From NCBI GenBank assembly GCA_025267735.1, contig CM046295.1, forward strand, positions 8,269,270 to 8,333,269: 64,000 nt of DNA, written 5' to 3'. This DNA comes from Mactra quadrangularis (Eukaryota > Mollusca > Bivalvia > Venerida > Mactridae). The translations under genes and the position numbers were made by a program. Numbering within the stretch: the stretch's first letter is position 1; each line of letters starts with the position of its first letter. The notes beneath the pieces were generated by a model that had not been told where the DNA came from, ran no database searches, and saw nothing but the letters and a program-made list of their open reading frames with translations. Below, piece after piece: positions 60,700-64,000 of the stretch.

Positions 60700-60872
60700 T
60701 TAGAACTTGTTTCACAGTTGAGTTAAAATAGATAAGTATAAACAATAAGTGTAAAGTTTTTACAATTTTTTTTACAATTTTTTTTACAAAGATTAATTAT
60801 TTCTAGCTAGTATTTTCTGGCTGTCTATTTTATACTTACTTATTTTAGCTCCATTGTGAAACAAGTTCGTTA
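60700..60872. repeat. inverted repeat with ~43-bp arms
   Basis: ttagaacttgtttcacagtt at the left is matched by aattgtgaaacaagtt-type sequence at the right (ccattgtgaaacaagttcg); the arms continue with gataagtataaa / tttatacttac. The ~86-bp spacer has T-runs (acaattttttttacaatttt). Similar 'ttgttagaacttgt' sequence recurs near 62090, suggesting a dispersed element. Confidence 0.78.
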
Positions 60873-60879
60873 AGCCTGG

Positions 60880-61030
60880 GTTTGTCACTGTCAAGAGCTT
60901 ACCCCATGCTAGTTGGATTAAGTTCTTGCTCAAAGAAACAATAAGGTAGGTTTTGGTTGTGATTTATATCAACTTGAAACTAACTGTCCAATGATTATTA
61001 GTCTAATGTGGTAACCACTCCAATTAGAAT
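60880..61030 (-). mobile_element. tRNA-derived SINE fragment
   Basis: On the minus strand ggagtggttaccacattaga and agtttcaagttg look like the A and B boxes of a Ser/Leu-type tRNA head. They are followed by tttctttgagcaagaactta, the same central motif as in the SINE at 54815-55023. Confidence 0.6.
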
Positions 61031-61954
61031 ATTGATTATAATTGAACAGAATTGAGGATGTTAATTGCTTGAGGTTGACTTAATATTCTGTACAATTATT
61101 ATTGTCCGAAAACAGGCTGTTACAGAAGACAGCATTCAAAGTACTGATGTATCCCAGGAACAAAAATTAGGTAATCATTTTGCTTCAAATGACTGTTGAA
61201 AAGTGTTGAAACCCAAAATATTAACTTCACTCAAGAGCTGGTCAATTTACTTACAGAAGAAAATTCTAAAACATTTTCTGTCAGTTGTTGACTATGTATA
61301 TGGGGTCATATTTACTAAGTTTTCAAAGGTAAACAAACACTGTTGTACTTTTCCTGTCAAACACAGGAAATAGAAGCTTGACATCTCAAAAATTTGTAAT
61401 TTGATATTATAATTTAAAAAATTGGGGGCTGCGCGTATGACCTTCACATTGTCTGACTTTACAAACATGACCTGCGTTAGTTTGATTTATTTCATGATTG
61501 ATTACAAAATTTATACTTCAAAGTAAGTAATATGTTTTATTTATTGGGTTAAATTGAACATATTATGACATTAGCAAGAGGATAATGTCATATGTATTTA
61601 TCTATAATTGAGAAATGGGTCTGGTAGCATTATGTCATTCAACTCGACATTTTAACCTTTAATTTTATAATAATCATATATTTAGCTAATAGGTTATAAA
61701 TCATTTTATATTATATTCAAGTTACTTATCTATGATCAATATTAAAAAAAGTAAGAAAAGCTAATAAATTCGTAATTTTCTTTTCAAAATGACAAAATAT
61801 GACAATACTTAGGAATTAGTTATGAAATAATTATGTAAGCCCGTGACTCTGATGCAGTTGTTAACACTCTAAATTTTTGTGGAAGGAAAAGCAAATAAAA
61901 TCAGTTTAAGAAAATTTTGACTTGTTCATTATGAATGTGATCATCTAAATTTCA

Positions 61955-62130
61955 GCGTTTGTTGCTGAGCAGTTATGAAGTTTGAATCTAGATATTGATA
62001 TTAGAGTAATTGGTTCAAATCCCAATTAATTCATCTAAATCTTGTACTGTTGGACCAGTAGGCTGACTCAAGACAGTTTTATTCAAGTTGTCAGAACTTC
62101 TATCACAAACAGGCCAAAATGAATTAGTAT
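61955..62130 (+). mobile_element. tRNA-derived SINE fragment
   Basis: gttgctgagcagttatgaag resembles box A and taattggttcaaatcccaat contains a good box B. The following ctgttggaccagtaggctga and tgactcaa... also occur in related form at 60650-60690. The tail is not delimited. Confidence 0.5.
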
Positions 62131-63715
62131 TGATTTACTTCTGAAGTGCACTGATGTTCAATGACACAGCATAAGCTCTCCAGTCTGTAATTATGACATT
62201 GTTAATGAAATGTATACTTATATATTTGTATAAGATGACACTGGGGGGAGACACTCTGTATGTCTAATGCTGTTGACCTTAAATTCTTTTTAGTCATAGT
62301 ATCATGTTATTGAAGACTTTTAAACAAGTTTTATTGTAGGTAATGAAATTGTTCACACAGTTTAGCCTCAATTACTTCCCTGTTCAAACATCATTTAAAT
62401 TTTTATAGTGTTTTAAATTACACATTTTATTGACAACAATAGGTAAGCATTGTAAACATACGCAGACAAAAGTCACCTAATATTAACAATTTTATTTCTA
62501 TTCACTTGAATAGTAAGATTGGTAGAATAGATGCCAACAGTTTTTTATATTCTGCTAACACGTGGAATACGTCACTTCTATTACATTAGATTACCTTGTT
62601 ACAATATGTTTGTGAAAGTAGAGCTTACTTCCTCTTAGGTTTTATTGTAAGCCTCTTTGTCTTGTTTACTGTTTTTGAAACATTTAACATCTTTCATGAA
62701 AAAATTTAATGAAACATGAGTCCAGTTTCACAAGATTTTTTTAATTGAGATTTTTCAAATCTAAATTTGAACGAGAAATATTTTCTAGTCTAAACACCAT
62801 AAAGATCTAAAAGCTTAGTAATTAGAAAATAAAATTAATGGAAAGACTGTATTGTACAAATGTCATTGTTTAAACTAGAAACTTATATTTTTTGCTTAGT
62901 ATAATTTATATGATTGGGAGAACTCCTTTAGTGGCACTTCACTTGCAAGATTGGTTTAATTCTAAGCTTCTGATGCAGTATGGATACTTTCTCTCCCTCA
63001 GTCTCTAGCTTTGACTTGACTATTTTCTACCCTATCAATAATCTAATAATTTTCTACCTTTCTATCAATAATCTAATCATTTTGATTAGCCTGATTCACA
63101 GGTGCTTTGCACATTGCAATTATGGATTCTTTCCAAAGCATTTGACCAGGTTCCTTATCAACCAATAGCTACCTTTCTATCGATAATCTTATCATTATCT
63201 TTTTCATTTACCCTTTTTCTTGTTACCACATGAAACATTATGGTCAAAATAATGATAGCAGTTTCAAAACTTTTAGATGTAGATGTAATGCAATTTAAGT
63301 ATTACATGTACAATTTAGTTGTAATAACTTGTTTCAAAATGGCGCTGAAATAAAATTGTAACTTGAGTTGCTTTAATAAATGTCTAATATTAACTAAATC
63401 TTCCAAAAACATGACCAATATGTTAGCATGTCAACCAATTAAATATTTGCATTTTATATCAATGATATGATTATAAATGAACATGACATTAATCCAGTGT
63501 ATATCAAATAAAAGATTAGAAGTGTAAGCCTATCAATAAACGTTTAGTTTCTATGTATTATAATATTTATTAGATTATAGTTTATTACTTATCTAATTAT
63601 AGTAACATTATGTCATTGTCACTTAGTTCAAATTATGCAATAGTCTTTACTGATGATTATATAGTCAATTAATTATGCTCCCATGCTGTACATAATCTGG
63701 GTTAATGAGTGTATG
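62131..63715. other. AT-rich non-coding stretch
   Basis: No gene, element or tandem array recognised apart from a three-fold 'cctwtcaataatctaat' word at about 63030-63195. Confidence 0.45.
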
Positions 63716-63820
63716 TTCTGTTCTGTTCTGTTCTGTTCTGTTCTGCTCTGCTCTGTTCTGCTCTGCTCTGCTCTGCTCTGCTCTGCTCTGCTCTGCTCTG
63801 CTCTGTTCGGCTCTGTTTTA
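63716..63820. repeat. (TTCTG)n/(CTCTG)n pentanucleotide microsatellite
   Basis: About 20 pentamer repeats that change from ttctg to mostly ctctg part-way through. The ttctg part is the reverse complement of the AGAAC-type pentamer inside the ~150-bp array at 11455-12960. Confidence 0.97.
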
Positions 63821-64000
63821 CAGATTTGGTTATTTTTTATATTTTAATTACCTGTCGGTGTCTGTAATTGAATTAAGAAAATGAATTCTTTTAATATTTT
63901 AGGGTAAACTGACCTTATGAATGATAAGAAAAGTCACAAACGGCTCACTAAACTCATCTATGCCATTACTAATGGGGTAGGTTGTTATACATAAAACCAC

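Overview
The window looks like AT-rich nuclear DNA of an invertebrate animal, most likely a bivalve or other mollusc. There are no prokaryotic-style gene blocks, rRNA genes, intact tRNA genes or CRISPR arrays. The mollusc assignment is an inference from repeat content: tRNA-derived SINEs (one ending in an 'acagcgttaaacccaaaaac' type tail), many short hairpin or TIR elements, and a diverged ~145-bp tandem family built on 'aggtcaaggtcac'. No gene could be identified by name.

Layout. 1-22.3 kb is a patchwork of unrelated tandem arrays: a 31-bp satellite (1-7445), a 29-bp satellite (8217-11440), a ~150-bp unit carrying a variable AGAAC pentamer tract (11455-12960), a ~167-bp unit (13029-13510), four ~940-bp units (13850-17020), a 46-bp unit (18140-20745) and a tetranucleotide-based array (21005-22264). 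22.3-41 kb is lower-copy sequence with candidate exons and many TIR or hairpin elements, including three copies of one family at 29.7, 32.6 and 36.2 kb and an 8-bp-TSD hAT MITE at 24.75 kb. 41.5-47.1 kb is a nested insertion: a ~5-kb foldback-type element with ~170-bp tandemly built inverted ends sits in the A box of a tRNA-derived SINE, with a 10-bp target duplication, and a second 363-bp TIR element splits the same SINE further on. 47.1-51.5 kb holds a full-length SINE, a 1.5-kb hAT remnant with a frameshifted transposase C-terminus, and two more TIR or palindromic elements. 51.5-64 kb is mostly unassigned AT-rich DNA with SINE heads, small DNA-transposon remnants, and a pentamer microsatellite near the end (63716-63820).

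Coding content. No complete gene is visible. On the minus strand there is a scattered set of short open segments with good splice signals: 59.5, 55.3, 23.3, 22.3 and 17.9 kb, plus a 51-bp segment repeated four times at 14-17 kb. Each of these can be read with codon-phase-0 boundaries, and each length is a multiple of three. They could be exons of one large minus-strand gene whose introns hold the repeats. In DNA this AT-rich, however, short open windows with GT/AG flanks also arise by chance, so each is given low to moderate confidence and the link between them is a hypothesis. The only recognisable protein family is a hAT transposase C-terminal (dimerisation) domain at 49.2-49.6 kb, which is broken.
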